DNA of 64,000 nt from Nostoc sp. FACHB-892. Its GTDB lineage: Bacteria; Cyanobacteriota; Cyanobacteriia; Cyanobacteriales; Nostocaceae. Position 1 is the stretch's first letter. The number at the start of each line of letters is the position of its first letter. The position numbers and the translations under genes were made by a program. Location of the stretch: positions 34,874 through 98,873 of the forward strand of contig NZ_JACJTR010000028.1 of the NCBI RefSeq assembly GCF_014698795.1, written 5' to 3'. The notes beneath the pieces are model-generated. The model made no database searches, was not told the origin of the DNA, and worked only from the letters and a program-made list of their open reading frames with translations. Positions 54,024 through 61,593 of this stretch are shown here, piece by piece.

Positions 54024-54182
54024 TTAGTTATCCTTTAAGGTTTTCTTAACATTTAATCGGGCTTCTCTGATAACAGTTCTGAGAACTGTGCTGATAGATT
54101 CTCCAGTGGTTTCAGAGAGTTCTGTAACCCAGTGGTAGCTATTAATATCCAGTCTGACTGAAACTCGCGTGTTAGTGGTCAT
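54024..54182 (-). CDS. Short ribbon-helix-helix protein
   Basis: A 52-residue protein. The strand RVSVRLDINSYHWVTELSE is followed by the RHH helices TGESISTVLRTVIREARLNV. Basic and compact, typical of Arc/CopG-like repressors. It sits directly upstream of the small coiled-coil gene, which would make it the first gene of that operon and a likely autoregulator. Confidence 0.65.
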   Translation of the reverse strand: MTTNTRVSVRLDINSYHWVTELSETTGESISTVLRTVIREARLNVKKTLKDN

Positions 54183-54288
54183 TGTCTTTCCTTTGTGTTT
54201 ATCGCCTACATCTATAATGTGTCATTTATTTAATCAGATATTGACAATATACAAACAGAAACCCTAAATATTTCAAGGACTAAGAAAA

Positions 54289-54927
54289 ATGGTTAACCTA
54301 GATTATTTGAAACAACAAGCGCGAGAAATGGCAGCAGAGGCAGCTAGGGCGCATAAGGAAGCTGAGGCAGCCCAGAAAGCTATTGATGATGCCAAGGCAT
54401 TTGCTAGCAAGTCCTCCTTAAATGCGCTCAATGTTATCCAAGATGCTATTCGGATCTGGATTAAGCAAGGTACTTTGACCCGCAGGCAATCGGAAGTATA
54501 CCTAAACCGCTACCGGGAACTTTGGGGACTAGAAAAAGCCCAAAATGAGTACCTAAGACTGGCTGCTAACTTGTTGAATCATCCCCATTATGGAGTTGAA
54601 ACAACTACTAGCAGATTTGGTAATGGTGGTTTGATTTGGAAAGGTCAGAACTACAAAAACACTCAAGCACTTTATGAAGCTATTCAAGAGGTTTTAGGGT
54701 CAGATCCTTTTGATTCAGTTGAATGGGTAAATGAAATATTGGAGCTTGTTTTTGATGATTCAACAAAGTTAGCTGCTGATACTTTCCTACCAGACCGATT
54801 TACCTCAATAGCCAACCTAATCCGCCGGATAGTTCAGGAAGCTAAAACACCTATCAACATCCCCGATATCTCTCAGTTTACTGCTGATGATGCTGCTTTC
54901 CTTTCAGCATTCCTCGGTCGGTTCTAA
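54289..54927 (+). CDS. Helical protein of unknown function
   Basis: A 212-residue protein. An Ala/Glu/Lys-rich N-terminal coiled coil (MAAEAARAHKEAEAAQKAID) is followed by a middle with LTRRQSEVYLNRYRELWGLE and an acidic, helical C-terminus with SQFTADDAAFLSAFLGRF. No known domain. A hairpin terminator is at 54936-54953. Confidence 0.65.
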   Translation: MVNLDYLKQQAREMAAEAARAHKEAEAAQKAIDDAKAFASKSSLNALNVIQDAIRIWIKQGTLTRRQSEVYLNRYRELWGLEKAQNEYLRLAANLLNHPHYGVETTTSRFGNGGLIWKGQNYKNTQALYEAIQEVLGSDPFDSVEWVNEILELVFDDSTKLAADTFLPDRFTSIANLIRRIVQEAKTPINIPDISQFTADDAAFLSAFLGRF

Positions 54928-54935
54928 ACCACATT

Positions 54936-54953
54936 AGGAGCCTCTTGGCTCCT
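54936..54953 (+). terminator. Small hairpin downstream of 54289-54927
   Basis: AGGAGCC and GGCTCCT pair around four bases; the following tail is only weakly T-rich. Candidate terminator. Confidence 0.4.
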
Positions 54954-54976
54954 TCGATTAACCCTTAACTAAAACA

Positions 54977-55144
54977 ATGCCATCAAAGTTTATTCCAATA
55001 TTAGATGAAGTTTATTTAGTCGATTCGATCGCCGCTAGATATATCGGAGAGTTCGCTAGAGTCCAGGTATTTGTATCTACTGTAGATGGGGCTGTTATCC
55101 GAGTCCCTGAGTTCGAGAAATCCCGGATTACCATTAACCCCTAA
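54977..55144 (+). CDS. Small beta-rich protein, unknown function
   Basis: A 55-residue protein (MPSKFIPILDEVYLVDSIAA; the rest is beta-strand-like, VQVFVSTVDGAVIRVPEF). Not recognised. It ends just before the perfect palindrome at 55179-55200. Confidence 0.5.
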   Translation: MPSKFIPILDEVYLVDSIAARYIGEFARVQVFVSTVDGAVIRVPEFEKSRITINP

Positions 55145-55178
55145 GACCTCAACTATTGATCCATAAGTAAACCAATAG

Positions 55179-55200
55179 CCCCACTAGATATCTAGTGGGG
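55179..55200. terminator. Perfect 22-bp palindrome between convergent genes
   Basis: CCCCACTAGAT is followed at once by its exact complement, without a loop, then TTTATTG. It lies between the small gene ending at 55144 and the minus-strand tape-measure-like gene ending at 55214. Probably a shared terminator, although an RHH binding site is also possible. Confidence 0.6.
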
Positions 55201-55213
55201 TTTATTGTGCAGC

Positions 55214-56923
55214 TTAGGCTAGACTATTGGACTTATAAGCTTCCCAGTCAGCATTAATGGTATTTCTGATCAAGGCTACCAGACCATCTGTATTAGTCCC
55301 TTCAGGGGCATTAATGGTAAATGATGGGTTAAAGGAAACCGACTTAGCCCCGGTTTCAGTCTTAGGAATAACCAAGGGACTGCTAATGGTTTCCTTAGAG
55401 GCTCCCAGGATATTCAAAGGCGCGTCAGAGGGTTTACTAGACTCCAAAGGTAATGGTTTAGACTCTGTAGAACCAAACAAGCGATCGATGCCAGAACCTA
55501 CAAAAGCCTGAGTATTTCTGATACCTGAGTCAACAAAGTTCCTGATACCGGGTAGAGGGTTAATGGATGATGCTATATCCCTTATTTTTTCATAGATAAA
55601 AACAAAGGCTCCCTTAATCATCTGGGCGATCTCTGAAGCTGTATTGGCTATTCCTCCAGCTATTATTTGTACTGGAGCTATTACAAGCGCTTTGAATAAT
55701 ATCGAGGCTACCGAACCCCAATCTATTTGGTAAATACCCTTCCATATAGATACTCCGAGTTTAGATAAACCAGCCCCGACTTGTAGCCAGTCTGTTTTAC
55801 TAATGGTTCTTTCTAGACCCTTTAGGAATCCATTAGTTATCCCTGTTAACCCTCCGACCATATTGGAGAAAACAGAGTCCAGGCTGTCTATGCTTTCGCC
55901 ATTAAATAACCCTGCGAAGGTTCCAGAAAGGTCTGATAGCCAATCAGTAACCCTGATAAACCCAGTCATGAAACTGTCGCTATTAATGCCTACAGAGGCT
56001 AACAATGGGGCTACTGATTCGCCAAGAGACTTAAGGGACAACATTAGACCTTGAACCGCGTCTAGTCCTGTTCTATTACCCATCTCAGGTATTTTCTTTA
56101 GAAACCCAAAGATACCAACATCAGGATTAAATAGGCTGGTCTGTACCAACTGAAACATCGAGTCAACAGTACCATCAAAGCTAGCTAAGGTTTCTGCGGT
56201 TATCGATTTCTTTCTAGCCGCATCCATGATATCAAAGCGGGTCTGCGTGGTTAGTTCCTTCCAGTCTTTACCCATGCCCTGTTTAGCGAACTCTCGCAAT
56301 AGTTCCTCTTTAAGTACTGGGTTCCTGGCGAATAGTTCTATTTGGAAGACCTCTGATAAAGTACCAGAACCGCTAAGGGCTTTATTTACCGCAAAACCCC
56401 CCATGTTCATATCAGCCCCTCGGATAGCTCCCAGGACTCCATAACCCTCTGTTAGGCTTAACAAGCGCTCTTTGTATAACTTCTCATTGCCCCCGGATAT
56501 CCCGGCAACTGTCGCAGATATGGAAGATGCAATGGTATTAAAATCGCTTGTCTCCCCAGGGAGTGCAGCAGCCATTTTGACTATCTCGGCCCTAGTCTCA
56601 GCTACTAGGTCTTTGGCTTTACTGAAGTTGACCCCTAAGCGCCCGGCCAAGTCTCCAGCCTCAGCCAGACCCAATGTCTGAATCTTGGCAGCATCTCGGA
56701 TACTACTACCGATATTTTGGATACCTGATGTAACCATAGACAGACCTTTGGTAAGCATATCAGCCCCAAAGTTACCCATCATGGTACTGAAGATACCTCC
56801 ATTAGCCCCTATAGAGCTAACTTGAGCGCCTATGCCCTCCATGTTTGCTCTGATGCGAGCGATCGCTGGACTAATCCCGTCGGTAGCGGTTAACCGGACA
56901 TTGATGGTGTTCTGGCTACTCAT
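55214..56923 (-). CDS. Phage tail tape-measure-like protein
   Basis: A 569-residue protein with the N-terminal pattern of tape-measure proteins (NTINVRLTATDGISPAIARI, RANMEGIGAQVSSIGANGG). Repeated Gly/Ser/Ile-rich helices follow, then hydrophobic segments in the middle (LFKALVIAPVQIIAGGIANT) and a Ser/Pro-rich tail. Tape-measure proteins set tail length in long-tailed phages. Here no other tail gene is near, and the protein is short for a tape measure. It overlaps the upstream RHH gene by 4 bp. It may instead be an adhesin- or pore-like relic. Confidence 0.65.
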   Translation of the reverse strand: MSSQNTINVRLTATDGISPAIARIRANMEGIGAQVSSIGANGGIFSTMMGNFGADMLTKGLSMVTSGIQNIGSSIRDAAKIQTLGLAEAGDLAGRLGVNFSKAKDLVAETRAEIVKMAAALPGETSDFNTIASSISATVAGISGGNEKLYKERLLSLTEGYGVLGAIRGADMNMGGFAVNKALSGSGTLSEVFQIELFARNPVLKEELLREFAKQGMGKDWKELTTQTRFDIMDAARKKSITAETLASFDGTVDSMFQLVQTSLFNPDVGIFGFLKKIPEMGNRTGLDAVQGLMLSLKSLGESVAPLLASVGINSDSFMTGFIRVTDWLSDLSGTFAGLFNGESIDSLDSVFSNMVGGLTGITNGFLKGLERTISKTDWLQVGAGLSKLGVSIWKGIYQIDWGSVASILFKALVIAPVQIIAGGIANTASEIAQMIKGAFVFIYEKIRDIASSINPLPGIRNFVDSGIRNTQAFVGSGIDRLFGSTESKPLPLESSKPSDAPLNILGASKETISSPLVIPKTETGAKSVSFNPSFTINAPEGTNTDGLVALIRNTINADWEAYKSNSLA

Positions 56924-57114
56924 GAGGCTTTACCCCCTTGGGTGGTTTCAAGGGCGGCTTCTAAAGCGGGTTTTAGCTGTAACCTTAAAAACTCGGATAC
57001 CGATAAACCAAACTGACCTGAGTACCACTTAATAGCCTCTGATTCAGTCTCGGTCATCCTGAAGGTTGTCTTTATCACCTTCCTTTGTTCGCTGTCGATC
57101 TCTGGTCTTGCCAT
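56920..57114 (-). CDS. Ribbon-helix-helix protein upstream of the tape-measure-like gene
   Basis: A 64-residue protein. The basic strand RKVIKTTFRMTETESEAIKW leads to the helices FGLSVSEFLRLQLKPALEAA. The 4-bp overlap (ATGA) with the tape-measure-like gene implies translational coupling, an unusual arrangement for a repressor and a phage-tail-like protein. Confidence 0.72.
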   Translation of the reverse strand: MARPEIDSEQRKVIKTTFRMTETESEAIKWYSGQFGLSVSEFLRLQLKPALEAALETTQGGKAS

Positions 57115-57196
57115 TATGTTTTCTAAGTATTAGTGTCAGACATCAATACTTAGTCAATAAAGGCGGTAGCTAGGGTCATTTATACCGAACATACTA

Positions 57197-57232
57197 AAAG
57201 CCCTGAAGGTAGCTTATTACTCTCAGGGCTTT
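57197..57232 (-). terminator. Hairpin after the minus-strand gene 57259-57513
   Basis: AAAGCCCTGA and TCAGGGCTTT pair perfectly around a 16-nt loop. On the minus strand a short T run follows the stem, and the hairpin begins 27 bp after that gene's stop. Confidence 0.65.
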
Positions 57233-57258
57233 ATTATGGTTTCTAGGTGTTTTTATTT

Positions 57259-57513
57259 TCAGATTGCGTTTGTGTTCTCTAAATATTGAACATAAACAAC
57301 CCGCTTATGATTATTAGATGGACTGAGCAATAACCAATCACTTTTAGCGGTAGCGGATGACCAACAGAAATCATCTATATGGTTAATAGAACCGTCCCAA
57401 ACAATACCTAAAGATTCCATTGCAACAAGTATCTTTTTTAAGATAACTTCTCTAACAGGAATGTAAAGGTTTTTAGAGAGTTTAACTTGAGATTGTACTG
57501 TTGAGTTAGACAT
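57259..57513 (-). CDS. Small protein of unknown function
   Basis: An 84-residue protein (VQSQVKLSKNLYIPVREVIL; Trp-rich centre with DDFCWSSATAKSDWLLLS). Not recognised. It has its own terminator, and it follows the short RHH gene at 57599-57751 on the same strand, with about 85 bp between them. Confidence 0.5.
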   Translation of the reverse strand: MSNSTVQSQVKLSKNLYIPVREVILKKILVAMESLGIVWDGSINHIDDFCWSSATAKSDWLLLSPSNNHKRVVYVQYLENTNAI

Positions 57514-57598
57514 GATAAAATAGTTCCTAAGATTTGAATGATTTGTTTTTTGATTGCCGGGGGTAGCTGTTAACTACCTCCGGTATTTGTTTGTCGGT

Positions 57599-57751
57599 TT
57601 ACTGTTCAGGCTGTGTTTTGTTTAGCAACCTCATAACCATATACTGATTAAGGGATATCAGTTCGCCTATTTGTTGACAGTAGTCAAAATGTTCCTTCTT
57701 TAGTGTTTCGTATTCCTCATCTGAAAACCTAACCGTTATTGCCTTTCCCAT
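57599..57751 (-). CDS. Short ribbon-helix-helix-like protein
   Basis: A 50-residue protein with a strong ribosome site (GGAGG). The strand GKAITVRFSDEEYETLKK is followed by helices around EHFDYCQQIGELISLNQYMV. The three 9-bp tandem repeats just upstream (57769-57795) look like its operator. Confidence 0.65.
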   Translation of the reverse strand: MGKAITVRFSDEEYETLKKEHFDYCQQIGELISLNQYMVMRLLNKTQPEQ

Positions 57752-57768
57752 TACCTCCTCCGTTTCTA

Positions 57769-57795
57769 TATAACCAATATAACCAGTGTAACCAG
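57769..57795. promoter_or_regulatory. Three tandem 9-bp repeats upstream of an RHH gene
   Basis: TATAACCAA, TATAACCAG and TGTAACCAG lie head to tail (57769-57777, 57778-57786, 57787-57795), 18 to 44 bp before the start of the minus-strand RHH gene. The position is right for a repressor operator. Confidence 0.6.
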
Positions 57796-58014
57796 TAGTT
57801 GCATGAGTAATATTGCGGTAGTCTTAGATATTTTTGATACCACATATCAGGGGCTTTTAGTTGCGGTCAGTCGGCTTCTAGGTCAGCCAAAATAATCCCA
57901 TCTACTCAAACAGGGTTAACTTATGTGCCAGTTATTAAAAATATGTGCAAGTTATTTTGCTTAGTTATGGTTATATATGCTACAACCACATCAAAGACAT
58001 CATAGGTTAATCAA

Positions 58015-58176
58015 ATGGCTACTACTTATAGAAAAACCCTACCAGTGCGCTTTGAGGATGATCAATATGTCATACTGACCCATGACCATATTCAATACAT
58101 GGCTGAGACTGGTAATAAAGTATCCTTAAATACCTACATAATGATTAAGTTGGGGTTGGTAGAGCCTAGTAAGTAA
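58015..58176 (+). CDS. Short ribbon-helix-helix-like protein
   Basis: A 53-residue protein (MATTYRKTLPVRFEDDQYVI, then a helix-turn around MAETGNKVSLNTYIMIKLGL). The pattern of one basic strand and two helices fits the RHH family. Start ATG at 58015. Not joined to a neighbour. Confidence 0.55.
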   Translation: MATTYRKTLPVRFEDDQYVILTHDHIQYMAETGNKVSLNTYIMIKLGLVEPSK

Positions 58177-58691
58177 AGCGATCGCGGGATACTCTCAGTC
58201 TAAACATATTCCACTAGCGGCTTTAGGCTTCCCCGTGCAACCTCAAGTATCCCAGTAAAACAAAAAGGGGTAACTAGCGCCAACTAGTTCCCCCCGGAAC
58301 CTGAATATCTCAAAGACTCGAAAAAAGACAAACCGGGATAAGCCCCAAGGATTAAAATAATGAAATATTATAACTCTCATACTATTACTGGTAATCAGTC
58401 AACACCAACCCTTGATTAACTGTTGTACTGTTGTACCCTATCTTATCCCCCTGATAGCTTTGGTATGATACCAGATGCCACTAGGGTCATCTAGATACCA
58501 CTAATATTTACTTTTAGGTACTTAGGGTTAACCTTGTTCCCTAGTAATCCCCCAAATATTTAATAATCCATCTTATCTCTCTCATATTAATGGTATCACA
58601 CCAGATACCACAAGGGAGATACTAGATACCATAATAGGAAATCCCAGAGGTTAGTCTGGGATGGTTGAGGGATAGGAATAAGTATTTATGC
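58177..58691. other. Non-coding stretch with two inverted iterons
   Basis: 515 bp without a gene. It contains the two left-hand members of the iteron array (58437-58480 and 58568-58610), both in inverted orientation relative to those at 58991-59532. A HIP1-type site lies at 58179. Nothing else recognised. Confidence 0.55.
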
Positions 58692-59530
58692 TTATTTGGC
58701 TTCTAGGGTGGTTATCCGGGATTCTAGGCTGTCTAGTTTACCTATTATGGATACTTCGATCGCTGGATAATCCCCTAGCCCTTGTCTGATACAGTCCATG
58801 ATTAGTTGCTGTTTAGACTTACCTGTAATAGCCTTGGCTGACTCTAGAAGGTCTTTTATGTCCTCTGGTAGTCTCAAAAGCATTGCTGGGGTTTTAGTTT
58901 TCATAGTAGCTTCTTATATATATTTATACCATTATATCACTATATAGTCATATAGTCAATATTTAGATATCTATCTATGGTACCAAATAATGGTATCTAG
59001 TATCATACCACTTACATGAGGGAGATAGGATGCATTAGAGAAGAATAGAGCAAATAAGGGAATAAAGGGTTAACCCTGATACCATTACTTTGGTATCATA
59101 CCTGATACCAAACTTATGAGGGGGATAGGAAGGGGTACAGTATTCACTAGGTATTAAACCATAGATTAGATTCTATGTATTTCTGAATAAACCATCAATG
59201 GTTCTATGATAATCCCTATGTGTTATCCGGTATCTAATATTTGGTATCTGGTATCATACCATTTAAGTGAGGGGGATGAAGTAGGGTACAGTATACACTC
59301 TAGGGTTTCCAATAGAGTCTAGTCTATGGTCTGATGGATAAATAGGGAATATTGCAATGGTTATTTTTAGCTGTGGTATCTGGTATCATACTAGTTAAAA
59401 GAGAGAGATAAGATGAAAATCTATACAGAGTAAGGGTTTTAGAAGTTAGCCAGAGGTTGATACCAAAAAATGACAATGTACAAGAGAAGTGGTATCATGG
59501 TATCACACCAAATATAAGAGGGGGGTAGGA
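58437..59530. repeat. Seven-member iteron-like repeat array
   Basis: Units at 58437-58480 and 58568-58610 (inverted) and at 58991-59032, 59091-59130, 59242-59283, 59374-59415 and 59490-59530 (direct). Each has TGGTATC, the odd palindrome TGGTATxATACCA (in some units diverged), a 5-8 bp spacer and GAGGGGGATAGGA. Two units extend into GGGTACAGTAT. The array flanks the minus-strand RHH gene 58692-58904 and leads into the RHH-domain gene at 59533; the last unit includes that gene's ribosome site. It may be an origin, a partition site or an operator array. Confidence 0.75.
58692..58904 (-). CDS. Ribbon-helix-helix protein in the centre of the iteron array
   Basis: A 70-residue protein. The strand KTPAMLLRLPEDIKDLLESA leads to helices TGKSKQQLIMDCIRQGLGDY and a C-terminal coiled coil (IEVSIIGKLDSLESRITTLE). 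It lies between inverted and direct repeat units and is a first candidate for binding them. Related in its N-terminal motif (LRLPxDl...KhQmIlD.IRxGL) to the protein at 59533. Confidence 0.75.
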   Translation of the reverse strand: MKTKTPAMLLRLPEDIKDLLESAKAITGKSKQQLIMDCIRQGLGDYPAIEVSIIGKLDSLESRITTLEAK

Positions 59531-59532
59531 TA

Positions 59533-60426
59533 ATGGCTAACAATATTACAAACATGACTCTGCGGTTACCTGATGATCTAAACTTGCAACTACTGGCGGC
59601 TTCTAAGGCGGCTGATGTCAGTAAACATCAAATGATACTAGACCTAATCCGCGCAGGGTTAGCTGGTCAGGTTAGCCAGTCCCTAGAGGTAGCACAGCAG
59701 GTCAAGGAACAACTAGATGGCGATCGCCCCATTACAGATGTCGCCATAGATACTAAAAATGCCCTGGATATGATACAGGCACAGCTACAGATGTTACAGG
59801 GGCAATACCAAAGTCTTAAAGAGGATATTGCTAAGAAGAAAGATGAGCCTGAAGTCCAGTTTAAGGCAGGTTATGAGATTACTAAACAGTCTACCCTCAA
59901 GTATTCCATGCTACTGGCCAGCGATGGATATGAGCAAGAATGGGGTAAGGGTAATAGAAAGGATAAGTACATCTACCACACTGACCTCGGTATCATAACC
60001 AAAGTAGGTAGAACTAAAACAGGTAGAAAGTCTTTCTGGGTATTGGCTACAGATGTGGAAGATTTACAAGTTAGCCCAGATGGAGACTTTATCAGCCCAT
60101 TAGGTAAATATGGATATGACCAGGAAACATGGGAAAGAGAAGCCGAGGAAGTTAAGGGTAACTCCGGTGTGTTGGCAGACCAATATAAATATCGGGCGGC
60201 TGATGATGAAGAACTGGCATCTATCGACTGGGAACTTGGTATCACTTCAGAATACCTAAATGAAACCTTTGATATCGACTTCAAAGTACTATTCAGCCGA
60301 ACCTTACTAGATATCCAAATAGATGGTGTATGGACTCACTTCATTAAACAGTCTAATGATACTTGGGCTAAAACAGGTTGCTATCGCGCCATCGATTACA
60401 AGGCTAAGGTTCTAGGAGTTAAATAA
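59533..60426 (+). CDS. Large RHH-domain protein with unknown C-terminal domain
   Basis: A 297-residue protein. Residues 1-45 are an RHH domain (MTLRLPDDLNLQLLAASKAA, then VSKHQMILDLIRAGLAG) close to that of 58692-58904. Residues ~75-115 form a coiled coil (DMIQAQLQMLQGQYQSLKED). The C-terminal ~170 residues are mixed, Tyr/Trp-rich (RAADDEELASIDWELGITSE) and unassigned. The start follows the last iteron directly. It looks like an initiator or centromere-binding protein of the island, by position and by the fused DNA-binding domain; this is inference. Confidence 0.7.
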   Translation: MANNITNMTLRLPDDLNLQLLAASKAADVSKHQMILDLIRAGLAGQVSQSLEVAQQVKEQLDGDRPITDVAIDTKNALDMIQAQLQMLQGQYQSLKEDIAKKKDEPEVQFKAGYEITKQSTLKYSMLLASDGYEQEWGKGNRKDKYIYHTDLGIITKVGRTKTGRKSFWVLATDVEDLQVSPDGDFISPLGKYGYDQETWEREAEEVKGNSGVLADQYKYRAADDEELASIDWELGITSEYLNETFDIDFKVLFSRTLLDIQIDGVWTHFIKQSNDTWAKTGCYRAIDYKAKVLGVK

Positions 60427-60650
60427 TGGATGATCAGGATTGGGCTACCCAGCCCAGCCCCTTTAAGGGACAATACTTACCCGATTACCAACCCATAGTT
60501 AGATGGGTAATGCCTAAGACCTCCGAGGGGTTACTGGAGACTTACTATTACAACAAAGCAGGTCAGATGGTTAGAGAAGTATTCAACCAATCCGGTAAGA
60601 AAGTAGGGGTTAACCTAATCAGAACTGATATGACTAAGGCTACTGGTTAA
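60426..60650 (+). CDS. Small protein coupled to the RHH-domain gene
   Basis: A 74-residue protein beginning at TAATG, so it overlaps the preceding stop by one base (translational coupling). The sequence is Tyr/Pro/Lys-rich (LPDYQPIVRWVMPKTSEG, YYYNKAGQMVREVFNQSGKK). Not recognised; probably acts with the gene before it. Confidence 0.6.
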   Translation: MDDQDWATQPSPFKGQYLPDYQPIVRWVMPKTSEGLLETYYYNKAGQMVREVFNQSGKKVGVNLIRTDMTKATG

Positions 60651-60672
60651 ACTAAAACCACCCAGCGATCGC

Positions 60673-61212
60673 CTAATCAACATCACAGGTATTTAATAAC
60701 CCCGCATTAGAGCTTTGCTGTACTGCATTTGCAAAAGCAGTGGTTCCAATAGCAGCATAACTATAGGTATCTAGTAATGAATCTAGTTCTTTTAGACCCT
60801 CTGGGGGTAATACCTTCGCTATTTCTGGGTAATCAGAACCCCTAAAACCAGAACTAGACCACCAAAATATACCAAATGGGCTTCTATCAAATGTCTGGAT
60901 AACATCAAGGTCATCTGTAAATAGCATATAGTCTAGCTTGCCATCTGTACCCTTGAACTGGAACACCCAAGCACCCAAAGCCATCCCCATATTGTAGACC
61001 TTGCATTTAGTCCTATCAAAGGGTTCAGCATCCACATCATACATATCATCGGATGAACCACCTACCTGGGTTTGGATTTGGGCCTGTCCCTGTCCCTGTG
61101 ACTGGTTGGGGGGCTGTTGTGCCCCTGAATACAGAATCAATAAGATTATTACTATAACTACCGCTTCTCTAGGGTTCTTCTTAATCAACTTTATGAGGTT
61201 ATTTAGCATCAA
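60673..61212 (-). CDS. Membrane-anchored Gln-rich protein, unknown function
   Basis: A 179-residue protein. One membrane helix (EAVVIVIILLILYSGAQQ, residues ~15-32) is followed by a Gln/Gly repeat (PPNQSQGQGQAQIQ) and a globular, acidic outer part with two Cys (CKVYNMGMALGAWVFQFKG and LLNTCDVD at the end). It might be a surface or conjugation-linked protein; nothing proves that. Confidence 0.6.
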   Translation of the reverse strand: MMLNNLIKLIKKNPREAVVIVIILLILYSGAQQPPNQSQGQGQAQIQTQVGGSSDDMYDVDAEPFDRTKCKVYNMGMALGAWVFQFKGTDGKLDYMLFTDDLDVIQTFDRSPFGIFWWSSSGFRGSDYPEIAKVLPPEGLKELDSLLDTYSYAAIGTTAFANAVQQSSNAGLLNTCDVD

Positions 61213-61294
61213 ATATACTAGTATCCAATATTACCTATCTAAGTCTATTCTGGTAAATAACCGAGGTCAATGATACCAATCCCTAGTTGACTAA

Positions 61295-61546
61295 GTGTCT
61301 ACAACAGCATACAAAAAAGACAACCCTAATATGAACCTTAAAGCCAGGGCTATTATCAAAGCCTTTACCCCCAAGCAGAAGGCTACCTTCAAACTACTGA
61401 CCCTCGAACAGAAGCAAAGGCTACTAATCATCCTACTTAAGCGATCGCAGGGAACCCGAAAACCAATAATGAAGCGCCATAAGAAAACCCCAGTACACCC
61501 AGTGTCATCTGTAGATGCAATAGTAAACTCCCTTGATATCCAGTGA
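61295..61546 (+). CDS. Small basic protein, unknown function
   Basis: An 83-residue protein with a GTG start (an ATG at 61331 would give a shorter form). Very basic helix-rich sequence (LKARAIIKAFTPKQKATFKL, LTLEQKQRLLIILLKRSQG). It may bind nucleic acid, or be an excisionase-like factor because it lies near the integrase, but no family is recognised. Confidence 0.5.
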   Translation: MSTTAYKKDNPNMNLKARAIIKAFTPKQKATFKLLTLEQKQRLLIILLKRSQGTRKPIMKRHKKTPVHPVSSVDAIVNSLDIQ

Positions 61547-61555
61547 ATATAACAA

Positions 61556-61585
61556 AGCCCCCCGGAAGACTCTGGGGGGTTCTTT
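61556..61585. terminator. Convergent terminator before the integrase
   Basis: CCCCCC (61558-61563) and GGGGGG (61574-61579) form a GC stem around a 10-nt loop, followed by TTCTTT. It separates the small basic gene (+) from the integrase gene (-). Confidence 0.7.
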
Positions 61586-61593
61586 ATTGGCTC

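Noticed and set aside
55257..57032. Several plus-strand ORFs within the tape-measure-like gene
   Set aside because: They are shadows of the 569-residue minus-strand frame, which has phage-tail-like sequence and a coupled RHH gene.
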